Source: Mesorhizobium sp. M1E.F.Ca.ET.045.02.1.1
Lineage (GTDB): Bacteria; Pseudomonadota; Alphaproteobacteria; Rhizobiales; Rhizobiaceae
Assembly: GCF_003952485.1 (NCBI RefSeq)
Contig: NZ_CP034447.1
Location: 5,222,501 to 5,286,500, forward strand
Length of the DNA: 64,000 nucleotides
Direction: 5' to 3'
The translations under genes were made by a program, and so were the position numbers. Below, piece by piece: positions 20,328 through 29,211 of this stretch (positions are counted from its first letter, which is position 1; every line of letters starts with the position of its first letter). The notes below the pieces were generated by a model. The model had not been told where the DNA came from, did no database searches, and saw nothing but the letters and a program-made list of their open reading frames with translations.

Positions 20328-21179
20328 ATGACGACAAGGCGATGGCAGCTCGCGCATGGACGCCATCTCGACCTCGGCCCCAAGGCGGTCGTCGTCGGCA
20401 TCCTCAACGTCACTCCGGACAGTTTTTCCGATGGCGGGCTGTTCATCGCCCCGGAGAAGGCGGTGGCGCAGGCGCGCCGCATGGTGGAAGAGGGGGCTGC
20501 CGTCATCGATGTCGGCGGGGAATCGACGCGTCCGGGTTTCGCACCGATCACCGCCGAGGAAGAGCAAGGGCGGGTGCTGCCGGTCATCGAGGCATTGGCG
20601 TCCTCGGGCAACGTCCTGATTTCGATCGACACTTATCGCGAGGATACCGCGCGGCGCGCCATTGCCGCCGGCGCGCATATCGTCAACGATGTCTGGGGCC
20701 TGCAGCGCGAGCCCGGCATAGCCCGTGTTGCCGCCGAGACCGGCGCGGGATTGATCATCATGCACACAGGCCGCGAGCGCCAGAAACTCCCGGACGTGAT
20801 CGACGACCAGTTCCTGTTCCTGCGCAGATCGCTGGAGATCGCGCGCGCCAACTATGTTGCCGACGGCCAGATCGTGCTCGACGCCGGCTTCGGCTTCGCC
20901 AAGGAGACGACGGAGGAAAATCTCGATCTGATGGCGCGGTTTTCCGAACTCACAGCGCTCGGCTTTCCGCTGATGGCGGGGACGTCGCGGAAGCGTTTCA
21001 TCGGCGGTGTCACGGGGCGCGAGCCTGCCGAGCGGGCCGTTGGAACGGCGGCCACCAGCGTCATCCTGCGGCTCAAAGGCGCCGACCTTTTTCGCGTCCA
21101 CGATGTCGCAATCAACGTGGATGCGCTGGCGGTGGCCGATGCTATGCTGGCGCGAGAGAACCTTTCTTCCGGACGCTGA
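20328..21179 (+). CDS. folP: Dihydropteroate synthase
   Basis: A 283-aa folate enzyme joining p-aminobenzoate to 6-hydroxymethyl-dihydropterin pyrophosphate, the sulfonamide target. Visible motifs are GILNVTPDSFSDGG, DVGGESTRPGF, NDVWGLQ, LDAGFGFAKE, AGTSRKRFIG and RVHDV near the end. It is first of three folate genes (folP-folB-folK) transcribed together, with folB starting two bases after its stop. Confidence 0.95.
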   Translation: MTTRRWQLAHGRHLDLGPKAVVVGILNVTPDSFSDGGLFIAPEKAVAQARRMVEEGAAVIDVGGESTRPGFAPITAEEEQGRVLPVIEALASSGNVLISIDTYREDTARRAIAAGAHIVNDVWGLQREPGIARVAAETGAGLIIMHTGRERQKLPDVIDDQFLFLRRSLEIARANYVADGQIVLDAGFGFAKETTEENLDLMARFSELTALGFPLMAGTSRKRFIGGVTGREPAERAVGTAATSVILRLKGADLFRVHDVAINVDALAVADAMLARENLSSGR

Positions 21180-21181
21180 GC

Positions 21182-21541
21182 ATGTATGTCATCCGCATGA
21201 AGAACTGCGCCTTCTTTGCCCGGCACGGCGTGCTGGACGAGGAGGAGACGCTCGGCCAGCGTTTCTATGTCGACGCCGAGCTGACCGTCGAGCCCAGCCG
21301 GCCGCTGGAGGACGATTCCATCGAGGACACCGTCAATTACGGCATCGCCTTCACGGTGATCGAGAAGATCGTGACCGGGCAGCGCCGTTTCCTGATCGAG
21401 GCGCTGGCGCTGGAAGTGGCGAAGGCGCTGGCGGCGCGGTTTCCGCAGATCAGGAAGGCCGAGATCACGGTGCGCAAGCCGAACGCCCCTGTACCGGGCG
21501 TGCTCGATCATGTCGAGGTGACCGTTGTCTGGCCAGAGTAG
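21182..21541 (+). CDS. folB: Dihydroneopterin aldolase
   Basis: A 119-aa enzyme making 6-hydroxymethyl-dihydropterin from dihydroneopterin. The motifs FFARHGVLDEEETLGQRF, DTVNYG and IEALA (the pterin-binding glutamate and catalytic lysine areas) are typical, as is the KPNAPVPGV loop. Its 3' end overlaps folK by 17 bp. Confidence 0.94.
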   Translation: MYVIRMKNCAFFARHGVLDEEETLGQRFYVDAELTVEPSRPLEDDSIEDTVNYGIAFTVIEKIVTGQRRFLIEALALEVAKALAARFPQIRKAEITVRKPNAPVPGVLDHVEVTVVWPE

Positions 21542-22037
21542 CGTCGTCTATCTCAGTCTCGGCGGCAATCTCGGCGACCCGGCGAAGTCCATGGCCGCGG
21601 CGCTGCGCATGCTGGATGGCGACGACAGGACGCGCGTCACCGCCGTCTCCTCGCTCTACCGCACGCCGCCATGGGGCAAGCTCGACCAGCCCGATTTCCT
21701 CAATGCCGCGGCTGCGATCGAAACGGCACTGTCGCCGCGCGCCTTGCTCGACCTTTGCCTGGACGTCGAAAGGCGGCTGAAGCGGGTGCGCGAGGAGCGC
21801 TGGGGACCGCGTCTGATCGACATCGACATCCTGGTGTTCGGCGATCGGGTGATCCACCAAACCGGGCTCGAGGTGCCGCATCCCCGCATGCTGGAGCGGG
21901 CCTTCGTGCTGGCGCCGCTGGCGGAGATCGCGCCCGGCCTCGCGGTCGGCGGCAGAAGCGTTTCGGAGCGGCTCGGCGCCGTCGATACATCGGGGATCGA
22001 GCGCCTGCCGTCCGGCCGGGAGTGGTGGCTAGGCTGA
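21525..22037 (+). CDS. folK: 2-amino-4-hydroxy-6-hydroxymethyldihydropteridine diphosphokinase (HPPK)
   Basis: A 170-aa pyrophosphokinase acting between FolB and FolP. The N-terminal LSLGGNLGDP, the central RWGPRLIDIDILVFG metal-binding segment and VPHPRMLERAFVLAPLAEIAP are all present. The start is TTG 21525, inside folB. No ATG or GTG exists before the conserved VVYLSLGGN, so a TTG start with coupling to folB is the best fit. Confidence 0.92.
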   Translation: MSGQSSVVYLSLGGNLGDPAKSMAAALRMLDGDDRTRVTAVSSLYRTPPWGKLDQPDFLNAAAAIETALSPRALLDLCLDVERRLKRVREERWGPRLIDIDILVFGDRVIHQTGLEVPHPRMLERAFVLAPLAEIAPGLAVGGRSVSERLGAVDTSGIERLPSGREWWLG

Positions 22038-22047
22038 GCCGCCGAAT

Positions 22048-22596
22048 TCAGCCGGAGAAGCCGCCGCCATCGAGAAATGCCTTTTCTTCCGCTGTCGTCT
22101 CGCGGCCCAGCATCCTGTTTCTATGCGGAAAGCGGCCAAAGCGCTGGATGATCTCCAGGTGCTCCCTGGCGTATTTGAGATAGTCCGGGGCCTTGGCTGT
22201 GGTGAGTTCCACCGACCGCTGCTGATCGGCGAGCGATTCCGAATGCTCGAAGGGCAGATAGAGGAAAACGCGCAAGGCCTGGTCGAGCGCCAGGTCATGG
22301 CCGGCGGCGATCGCCCTGTCGGCGAAATGCCTGGCCAGCGGATCGGTCGCATACATGTGTCCGGTACCGCGGAAGCAATTGCGCGGGAACTGGTCGAGCA
22401 GGATCATCAGCGCCAGAGATCCTTCGGCGTGCGCGTTCCAGTCGTCGCATTCGCGCCGCGCGACGGCATGGTGCAGGCCGAGGAAGCGATTGCGCAAATC
22501 CGCGTCGAACGCGTCGTTCTTCTCGAACCAGGCGTCCTCGCCGGCATCGCGCCAGAATTTGGTGACGGAAAGCGCCCGCGCGTCGAGCTCTGACAT
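22048..22596 (-). CDS. DUF924 family protein
   Basis: A 182-aa soluble protein of the DUF924 family, recognised by VTKFWRDAGEDAWF, the LILLDQFPRNxFRGT-like segment (here LMILLDQFPRNCFRGTGHM) and FLYLPFEHSE. The fold is TPR-like helical and the function is not established. It is convergent with folK, with 10 bp between stops, and lies 11 bp downstream of the Kef-type gene, so it is possibly cotranscribed with a neighbour. Confidence 0.88.
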   Translation of the reverse strand: MSELDARALSVTKFWRDAGEDAWFEKNDAFDADLRNRFLGLHHAVARRECDDWNAHAEGSLALMILLDQFPRNCFRGTGHMYATDPLARHFADRAIAAGHDLALDQALRVFLYLPFEHSESLADQQRSVELTTAKAPDYLKYAREHLEIIQRFGRFPHRNRMLGRETTAEEKAFLDGGGFSG

Positions 22597-22607
22597 GCAT
22601 TACCCTT

Positions 22608-24443
22608 TCAGCTCTTCGTCTCTGCCTTGTTCAGCACGCCGGCCGTCTCTTCGTTCAGCGCCCGGCCGGCGCGGCGTGGCTGGGTCAGCGGCGTCGGGAT
22701 CGGCGTGCCGATATTGCCTTTGAGGAAACGCTGGCCGGCGCGCACGCCCTCGGCCAGTTGCGTTTCGAAACGGGCGGTGTCGCGGCGCCGGACGTCCTCG
22801 ATGACATCGGCGACCTCTTCCGGGTCGACGCCCAGCGCTTCCAGCGCCGAGCCGCCGAAGACCAGCGCCGATTCGAAGGTTTCGCGCAGCTGATAGTCGA
22901 CGCCGGCGCGGATGAGCTGCAGCGCGGTTCCCCGGTCGAAGGCACGTGCCATAACGGTGACCAACGGGAATTCGGACTTGATCAGTTGCGCGATGCGCAC
23001 GGCTGCGTCCGGCTTGTCGACGCAGATCAACACGGCGCGCGCCCGGCCGGCGCCGGCCGCATGCAGGATGTCGAGCCGGGTGCCGTCGCCGTAATAGACC
23101 TTGAAGCCGAAATCGGCCGCCGCCTGGATCATCTCGACCTCGTTGTCGATGATCGAGACGTCGAGACCGCGCAGAAGCAATGGCTGGCTGGCGATCTGGC
23201 CGAAGCGGCCGAAGCCGATGATCAGCACGCTGCCGGTGAGGCCGTCGGCGATGTCGACACCTTCCAGCGATTGCTCGTCGCGCGGCGTGAGGTAGCGCAG
23301 CGCCACGATTGCCAACGGCGTCAGCACCATCGAGATGATGATGATGGCGGTCAGCGTGGCGTTGGCCTGGCCGTCGATGATGCCGACCGCGGCCGCCGAG
23401 GAATAGAGCACGAAGGCGAACTCACCGCCTTGCGCCATGAAGACGGCGCGCTCGAGCGCTTCGCGGTGGCCGCTCTTGAGCATGCGCGCGACGATGTAGA
23501 TGCCGAGCGCTTTCATGATCATGTAGGCGACGACATAGATGGCGACGAGCCGCCAGTTCCGGGCGACGACGCCGAGATCGAGCGACATGCCGACGGCAAG
23601 GAAGAACAGGCCGAGCAGAATGCCGCGGAACGGCTCGATGTCGGCTTCGAGCTGATGGCGGAAGGTCGATTCGGAGAGCAGCACGCCGGCGAGGAAAGCG
23701 CCCATCGCCATCGACAGGCCGGAAAGCTGCATGGCTAGAGCCGACCCAAGCACCACGAGCAGCGCCGCGGCCGTCATCACCTCGCGGGCGCGGGCATCGG
23801 CCAGGATGCGGAAGAGCGGGTTGAGCAGATAGCGTCCTGCCACCACCAGCCCGACGATTGCCGCGACGCCGATGCCAACCTCGGTGAACCGTTCGGACAG
23901 GCTGGTGTCGGCGCCGCCCGGCGCCAGGAACGCGACGAGTGCCAGAAGTGGCACGATCATCAGGTCTTCGAGCAGGAGGATCGAGACGATGCGCTGGCCC
24001 TTGGGCGTGGCGATCTCGCCGCGTTCCTCGAGAAGTTGCATGACGATAGCCGTCGAGGTCAGGACGAAGCCGGCGCCGGCGACGAAGGACTGAGCGATCG
24101 GAAAACCTCCGGCGAGTCCGACGCCGGTCAGAAGCAGGGCGCAGACGCCGACCTGCAGCGCGCCGAGCCCAAAGATCTCGCGGCGCAGGCCCCAGAGCCG
24201 CGACGGCTGCATTTCGAGGCCGATGATGAACAGGAACATGACGACGCCAAGCTCGGCGACATGAAGGATGGCCTCCGATTCGGAAAAAACGCGTAGGCCG
24301 AACGGCCCGATGACCACGCCCGCCGCCAGATAGCCGAGGATGGAGCCCAGCCCCATGCGCTTGAAGATCGGCACGGCGACCACGCCGGCAGCAAGCAGCG
24401 CCACCACCTGTACGAGATCGCTGCTCGATGCTTCAGCCGCCAT
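22608..24443 (-). CDS. Kef-type K+/H+ antiporter (CPA2) with TrkA-N domain
   Basis: A 611-aa inner-membrane antiporter. About twelve TM helices cover residues 5-385 (LGYLAAGVVIGPFGL, VLTSTAIVMQLLEE). A Rossmann TrkA-N domain follows (VLIIGFGRFGQIASQPLL), ending near residue 540, and then a polar tail. KefB/KefC proteins export potassium in response to electrophiles. No KefG/KefF flavoprotein partner is adjacent. ATG 24443 is chosen because homology begins at MAAEASS; longer in-frame starts lack support. Confidence 0.88.
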   Translation of the reverse strand: MAAEASSSDLVQVVALLAAGVVAVPIFKRMGLGSILGYLAAGVVIGPFGLRVFSESEAILHVAELGVVMFLFIIGLEMQPSRLWGLRREIFGLGALQVGVCALLLTGVGLAGGFPIAQSFVAGAGFVLTSTAIVMQLLEERGEIATPKGQRIVSILLLEDLMIVPLLALVAFLAPGGADTSLSERFTEVGIGVAAIVGLVVAGRYLLNPLFRILADARAREVMTAAALLVVLGSALAMQLSGLSMAMGAFLAGVLLSESTFRHQLEADIEPFRGILLGLFFLAVGMSLDLGVVARNWRLVAIYVVAYMIMKALGIYIVARMLKSGHREALERAVFMAQGGEFAFVLYSSAAAVGIIDGQANATLTAIIIISMVLTPLAIVALRYLTPRDEQSLEGVDIADGLTGSVLIIGFGRFGQIASQPLLLRGLDVSIIDNEVEMIQAAADFGFKVYYGDGTRLDILHAAGAGRARAVLICVDKPDAAVRIAQLIKSEFPLVTVMARAFDRGTALQLIRAGVDYQLRETFESALVFGGSALEALGVDPEEVADVIEDVRRRDTARFETQLAEGVRAGQRFLKGNIGTPIPTPLTQPRRAGRALNEETAGVLNKAETKS

Positions 24444-24584
24444 GCCAATCATCCCGTTGTTTCGAAGCACTCCTTGCATGCAGCGGGAGCGGGAGGCAAG
24501 GGCGGGAGGCCTGCCAGGAAGGGTAGGGTGCCGTTGAAGCGGCCTCCGCTTGCTTGCCGGACGCTTGGCATCTATAAAAGCCAA

Positions 24585-25568
24585 ATGCCTGACTATTCGT
24601 CCCGCCCGCCTCCACATATCCCGATGGATGCGCTCAGCGAAGTCCTGCAAGACTTTCACCTGAGTGGCGTCAACTATGGCCGCTGCGAGCTCCGACATCC
24701 ATGGAGCATCGCCTTTCCGCAACAGCCACTGCTTCGCTTTCACTTTGTCGGCCAGGGTCCGTGCTGGATTTATACCGAAGCGGAGGGCTGGCAGGAGTTG
24801 CGCGACGGCGATCTGGCGCTGCTGCCGCAAGGCATCGCCCATCGGCTGGCCAGTGCGCCGGACGTTGTCGGCGATTCGCTCGAGGGTTGCCAGGTGAACA
24901 AGTTGGGGAGCAATGTCTGCGAAGTGGTGCGGGAAGGGACAGGCCCGACAAGCACCCTTTTCTGCGGCTCCATGGCCTTGGGCGTCTGTGCGCTCAATCC
25001 ACTGATCGCGTTGATGCCGCCGATCATCAAAGGGTGCGACGTGGCTGGCAACGATCCGGTCGTCGGCCCTTTGCTGGCGGCTATGACGGCGGAGGCCGCG
25101 CAACCGCAGATGGGCAGCGCCACCATCTTGTCGCGCATGGCGGACTTGCTGACAGCCCGGCTCATCCGCTGCTGGGTCAATTGCACTGGAGCCTCGACCA
25201 CCGGTTGGCTCGCCGCTATCCGCGACCCCCATATCGGCCGCGCGCTGGCGGCCATGCACCGAGACCCCGGCTATAACTGGACCTTGGAAAGCCTTGCTAG
25301 CCTGGCAGGCCAATCGCGGTCGATTTTCGCCGAGCGCTTCAGCGCTGTATTAGGGGAGGGTGCTGCACGCTATCTCGCCCGTCTGCGTATGCAGCTTGCC
25401 CGCGAGTTGCTGGGGCAAAACGGCTTGTCGGTTGCCGAGGTCGCTGCCCGTTTGGGCTATGATAGCGAAGCATCCTTCGCGCGCGCGTTCAAGCGCATCA
25501 CCAACGTCTCGCCAGGCGTTGTGCGTCGCACAATTCCCGGACGAATGGACATGAATTTCGGATTTTAA
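24585..25568 (+). CDS. AraC family transcriptional regulator
   Basis: A 327-aa regulator. The N-terminal cupin-like half (about residues 15-190) is of the AraC-binding Cupin_6 type, and the C-terminal half holds two HTH motifs (LASLAGQSRSIFAERF and VAARLGYDSEASFARAF). ATG 24585 follows TATAAAAGCC, and the region before it is divergent from the Kef-type gene. The MFS exporter starts 60 bp downstream on the same strand, so this is probably its regulator. Confidence 0.9.
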   Translation: MPDYSSRPPPHIPMDALSEVLQDFHLSGVNYGRCELRHPWSIAFPQQPLLRFHFVGQGPCWIYTEAEGWQELRDGDLALLPQGIAHRLASAPDVVGDSLEGCQVNKLGSNVCEVVREGTGPTSTLFCGSMALGVCALNPLIALMPPIIKGCDVAGNDPVVGPLLAAMTAEAAQPQMGSATILSRMADLLTARLIRCWVNCTGASTTGWLAAIRDPHIGRALAAMHRDPGYNWTLESLASLAGQSRSIFAERFSAVLGEGAARYLARLRMQLARELLGQNGLSVAEVAARLGYDSEASFARAFKRITNVSPGVVRRTIPGRMDMNFGF

Positions 25569-25600
25569 GATACATATCATCCGAAAGGACTCGTCTATTG

Positions 25601-25625
25601 AAGACCTCCAGACCTTGGAGATCTT
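25601..25625 (+). promoter_or_regulatory. Dyad/hairpin overlapping the MFS gene ribosome binding site
   Basis: Arms aagacctcca and tggagatctt pair with one mismatch around a 5-base loop. The right arm contains the GGAG ribosome binding site (25617-25620) of the GTG start at 25629. It could be an AraC operator or an RNA hairpin that hides the site. Confidence 0.5.
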
Positions 25626-25628
25626 TCA

Positions 25629-26837
25629 GTGACAGACACAACATTACAGCTTGAAGACGCAGCGATTGACGTCGATGCCGCCGCGCCAACCGCGTGGAAC
25701 GCAGCCACGTGGTTCGCGGTCTTTTCATTGGCGGCCACCAGCTTTGCCCTGGTGTCAGCCGAATTCCTGCCGGCAGGTCTGCTGACGCCAATGGCGCGCG
25801 ATCTCGGCATCAGCGAAGGAACGGCCGGACAGGTCGTCACCGCCACCGCTTCGGTCGGCGCTGTGACGGCCATGTTGAGCAATGTTCTCATCGGCCGACT
25901 GAACCGCAAGACGGTGCTGGTTGTCCTCAGCGCCTTGGCGGTCGGTTCCAACCTCGTTGCAGCGCTAGCGCCCAATTTCTGGCTGTTGCTGTTGGGCCGG
26001 GCCGGGCTCGGAATCGCTCTCAGCGCATTCTGGGCACTCTCGGTTGCCGTTGTGGCCAGGCTGGTTGGCGCCAATGCGACAGGTCGGGGCATGGCTATCG
26101 TCACCCTCGGCGTCTCGCTCGCCACCATTGCCGCACCATCTGCGGGTGCGTTGATCAGCGACTGGCTGGGATGGCGCAGCGCCATGGCCTTGACAGCGGG
26201 GCTGGCCGTGATTGCCATGCTGCTGCAGTGGCTTAGCCTGCCAACCCTGCCTGCCACAGCCAGCAATAGCCTCGCGGATGTATTTCGGCTGACACGGCGG
26301 CGTGGCATTCAACTCGGCATGCTGGCCATTCTTTTGCTGATGACAGGGCATTTTGCCGGGTCCGTCTATGTACGCCCCTTCCTCGAACATGTGACACTCC
26401 TTGCAACCGGGCCAATTGCCCTGGCGCTGCTTGGATTTGGCGTCGCCGCTGTGATCGGCAATATTGCCGGCGGCCGCATGGCCGATGCCAATATCCGCAT
26501 GGCTCTCGTGGGCAACGCCGCGTTGATGGCGTTTGCGGCGCTGGCATTGGTGCTTTGGGGCGTGCACATCGCCGTTGCCTTCGGATTCGTCACGCTTTGG
26601 GGCCTGGCATTCGGCATGGCGCCGGTGGTGCTGCCGACCAATCTGTCCCGCGCGGCACCTGATGCGCTGGAGGCAGCGGGTAGCTTGATGGTCGTCTCTT
26701 TCCAGGTTGCCATCACCATCGGCGCGGTTGTCGGCGGCTATGTCGTGGACACCTATGGTGCCTCGGGGCCTTTGACCCTTACCGTCGTCCTTGCCGCATC
26801 GACACTCATGCTGGCGCTGCTACAGCCTCGTAGGTGA
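25629..26837 (+). CDS. MFS exporter, DHA1 family (AraJ/YdhP-like)
   Basis: A 402-aa transporter with about twelve TM helices after a short acidic N-terminus. LVSAEFLPAGLLTPMARDLG is followed by ISEGTAGQ, a hallmark of the sugar-efflux/arabinose-efflux (AraJ, YdhP, NepI) branch. The start is GTG 25629 with GGAG eight bases upstream. It shares an apparent unit with the AraC regulator. Codon use here is somewhat less GC3-rich than in the neighbours. Its substrate is unknown. Confidence 0.87.
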   Translation: MTDTTLQLEDAAIDVDAAAPTAWNAATWFAVFSLAATSFALVSAEFLPAGLLTPMARDLGISEGTAGQVVTATASVGAVTAMLSNVLIGRLNRKTVLVVLSALAVGSNLVAALAPNFWLLLLGRAGLGIALSAFWALSVAVVARLVGANATGRGMAIVTLGVSLATIAAPSAGALISDWLGWRSAMALTAGLAVIAMLLQWLSLPTLPATASNSLADVFRLTRRRGIQLGMLAILLLMTGHFAGSVYVRPFLEHVTLLATGPIALALLGFGVAAVIGNIAGGRMADANIRMALVGNAALMAFAALALVLWGVHIAVAFGFVTLWGLAFGMAPVVLPTNLSRAAPDALEAAGSLMVVSFQVAITIGAVVGGYVVDTYGASGPLTLTVVLAASTLMLALLQPRR

Positions 26838-26853
26838 ACTTTGCTACAACTGA

Positions 26854-26959
26854 CCTAAAGCGCGTCGCGTGAGGCCGTTCAGACGCGACGCGCTTTAGGT
26901 TGTTGTCTTTATGCATGTCGTTGTCCCAAAACCGCTGCGCACCTTTGGGCGACATGCAT
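26854..26959 (+). repeat. Complete two-palindrome mosaic element
   Basis: The first palindrome is cctaaagcgcgtcgcg / cgcgacgcgctttagg (16-bp arms, 26854-26899). A TTGTTGTCTTT linker follows, then a second palindrome atgcatgtc...gacatgcat (26911-26959) with the core AAAACCGCTGCGCAC. The same order is seen at 59513-59615. It follows the MFS stop by 16 bp and may also end its transcript. Confidence 0.8.
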
Positions 26960-27077
26960 TGGGCGGCCTGAATCCGGAACGCCGCGATATTGCAGCTTCG
27001 TTACACAAGTTTACGCGGCCCGGTCGTTGCGTGCCGCCACAATCAGAGGTTAAGCACGATCGGCTTTGGCCATTGGG

Positions 27078-27107
27078 AGGTGGCGGCGATGGGCCGCCGC
27101 CTTTTTT
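27078..27107 (+). terminator. Terminator-like hairpin directly before a lipoprotein gene
   Basis: A 9-bp GC-rich stem (ggtggcggc / gccgccgcc, one G-U) with a 5-base loop, followed by six T. It ends one base before the GAGGAG ribosome binding site of the lipoprotein gene. It could be an attenuator, or the end of a short transcript starting after the mosaic element. Confidence 0.7.
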
Positions 27108-27122
27108 GAGGAGATGATTGAC

Positions 27123-27389
27123 ATGAAGAAGTTTTTGCTCGTCGCCGTGGGTGTTGCGGCGCTGGCCGTTTCGGCCTGTTCGAAGGGACCGGAGTGCACG
27201 CAGGAGATGGCCACCAAGAAGGCGCAGGACATGGCTGCCGCGCTTCAGGAAGCGATCACCAAGGATCCGAGCAAGGCGGCTGATCTGACGGCCAAGGTGC
27301 AGGCCGTGACGACGAAATACCAGAACGCCACGACACTCGACGAAGCCTGCAAGGCCTACGACGAAGTGACCGCCGCCATCAAGGGGTGA
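27123..27389 (+). CDS. Small putative lipoprotein
   Basis: An 88-aa protein. MKKFLLVAVGVAALAVSAC is a lipoprotein signal with the lipidated cysteine at residue 19. The mature part is a short, mostly helical domain with two further cysteines. ATG 27123 is nine bases after GAGGAG; in-frame ATG 27114 is too close to it. Function is unknown. Strong terminators lie on both sides, so it appears monocistronic. Confidence 0.8.
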   Translation: MKKFLLVAVGVAALAVSACSKGPECTQEMATKKAQDMAAALQEAITKDPSKAADLTAKVQAVTTKYQNATTLDEACKAYDEVTAAIKG

Positions 27390-27407
27390 GCGAAGTCGTC
27401 AAATGGA

Positions 27408-27436
27408 GAGGCGGCAGCCCTTGGCTGCCGCCTTTT
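27408..27436 (+). terminator. Rho-independent terminator of the small lipoprotein gene
   Basis: A perfect 10-bp stem ggcggcagcc / ggctgccgcc with a 3-base loop and TTTT, 20 bp after the stop. Confidence 0.88.
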
Positions 27437-27460
27437 GCTTGCCTGGCCGAGGGCGCCTGC

Positions 27461-28015
27461 TCAGTTCTTGGCGATTGAACCGACTTCGACCGTGTCGACC
27501 CGCTTCAGGCTCATGCCGATGACCGGAACCAGCTGCTTGTTGACACGCACGGCCACCGTCACAGTCATCGAATTGTCGTCGGGGATACGGGCCTGCATAA
27601 CGCCGTTCAACTGATTGCGGTTGATGGTGAAGACCACCTTCTGCGGATCGACGACATTGCCGCCGATGATGTCGAGCCCGTTGCCGGTCGAGCCGCCCAT
27701 GAAATTGCCCTTGTAGCCTTCGCGGCCCTTGCGCTCGACGGAGGCCGACATCTTCTGCGTGAACACGCCGACCCGGCAGTCGCCGTCGAGCGTCATTCCG
27801 ACCTTGCCATCAGGCGTGGAGCCGTTGAAATTGCAGGTGAATTTCGTGCCCTTGTATTTGCCGGCGATGATCTCGCCCGGGCCGATCCACTTGCCTTCCA
27901 CGGAGCGAAAGAACTGCTTGTCCGGCTCTGCTCCAAGGGCTTTTCCGACGAGGCCGAGCGGTGCGGCTACTGCAACCGTCAGAGGCAGGACGCAGGACAA
28001 GATCACGCTTTTCAT
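27461..28015 (-). CDS. Secreted hypothetical protein
   Basis: A 184-aa protein with a signal peptide (MKSVILSCVLPLTVAVAAP through about residue 29, GALGA-type cleavage). The mature region is beta-rich with two cysteines (KFTCNFNG and LDGDCRVG), which may form a disulfide. I recognise no named family. Start ATG 28015 lies inside a longer open frame that continues upstream without support. Confidence 0.7.
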   Translation of the reverse strand: MKSVILSCVLPLTVAVAAPLGLVGKALGAEPDKQFFRSVEGKWIGPGEIIAGKYKGTKFTCNFNGSTPDGKVGMTLDGDCRVGVFTQKMSASVERKGREGYKGNFMGGSTGNGLDIIGGNVVDPQKVVFTINRNQLNGVMQARIPDDNSMTVTVAVRVNKQLVPVIGMSLKRVDTVEVGSIAKN

Positions 28016-28128
28016 GGACGACACCCGGCACAACAGAGTCTGTATCTTGGGACAGAAACGACCATGAAGAAGATTGGTTAATGCTTCGTCACTGGCGGCC
28101 TTTTCGCTGTTTACCTTACTGCCCGGTC

Positions 28129-29211
28129 TTATTGGTCGCTCTGGCCATCCTTCCGGGTCGCGAACGAGGTCAGCGCCGAGAGGAAATCGCCAAGTCCGGG
28201 GCGCTTGATCGCGATGAACGGCAGCGGGCGCGCCGTTTCCATCGCCGCAATGCCGATGCGCGCCGTCATCATGCCGTTGACCACGCCTTCGCCGAGCTTT
28301 GCGGAGAGCTTCGCCGCAAGGCCGTGGCCGATGATCTGCTGCACGAAACTGTCGCCGACCGCGATCGAGCCGGTCACTGCGAGATGAGCGAGCACGCCGC
28401 GCGCCAGCCGGAGGAAACCGAGCGTGCCGGGGCGGCCGCCATAAAGCTCCGAGAGGCGCCGGATCAGCCTGCCGGCCTCGAACACGACATAGGCGACGTC
28501 GACGAGCGCGCGCGGGCTGACCGCCGTCACCAGCGAGACACGCTTCGCCGCTTCGAGGATCATCGTCTTGGCGCGGGCATCGAGCGGCGACAGGATCTCG
28601 GTCTCGGCGAGCCGCACCAGATTGCCGCCGTCGATGATCTCGCCGCGCAGCTCGGCGAGCGAGCGCCGCCCGGCCGCGGTCTCCGGTTTTGCCGCGACGA
28701 AGGCTGAAAGCTCGTCGACCAGGGCGCGCGCGGCCTTGGGGTCGTCGCGCGCCACGGCATCCAGGGCCTGCCGCTGCAGCTTCTCGACTTCGGCGAGGCG
28801 TGCAATGGCCAGGAATTCGCGGAGGAGGATGACGAGCAGCGACAAAAGCGCGATCGCCGCCATGCCGGCCGCCAGCCAGCCCAGCCATTCGGCGCGCGCG
28901 AAGAGATCGCGGATGAGCTGGTCTGTCCACAAGCCCACCGCGAGCGAGACAAGCACGCCGAGGGCGCCGAAAAACAGGCGGGCGAGCAGCGAGCGCTTTC
29001 TTGGCGCCGTGGCCGGCGGTGGCGCCGCCTGCTCGATGTCCGGCTCGTCGAAGACGTCGATTTCCGAAGGAATGACGACAGCGACATCGGACCTTGCTGC
29101 TTGCGGTTTGCGCGCGGGCCGTTCGTCGGCGCGATGCTTCCGCGCCGCCTCCTGCCTCGGCGCTGGCTCGGGTTCGATGCGGAAGGCGGCCGGTTTGCGG
29201 GGCGCGGTCAT
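28129..29211 (-). CDS. YcjF family (TIGR01620/DUF697) membrane protein
   Basis: A 360-aa protein. It has a proline- and arginine-rich N-terminus (1-75), two TM helices at about 80-145, and a C-terminal DUF697-like domain with two hydrophobic stretches and GDSFVQQIIGHGLAAKLSAK. It is the partner of the upstream YcjX GTPase-like gene, and the two overlap by four bases (ATGA). In enterobacteria the pair belongs to the stress-related psp region. Confidence 0.88.
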   Translation of the reverse strand: MTAPRKPAAFRIEPEPAPRQEAARKHRADERPARKPQAARSDVAVVIPSEIDVFDEPDIEQAAPPPATAPRKRSLLARLFFGALGVLVSLAVGLWTDQLIRDLFARAEWLGWLAAGMAAIALLSLLVILLREFLAIARLAEVEKLQRQALDAVARDDPKAARALVDELSAFVAAKPETAAGRRSLAELRGEIIDGGNLVRLAETEILSPLDARAKTMILEAAKRVSLVTAVSPRALVDVAYVVFEAGRLIRRLSELYGGRPGTLGFLRLARGVLAHLAVTGSIAVGDSFVQQIIGHGLAAKLSAKLGEGVVNGMMTARIGIAAMETARPLPFIAIKRPGLGDFLSALTSFATRKDGQSDQ

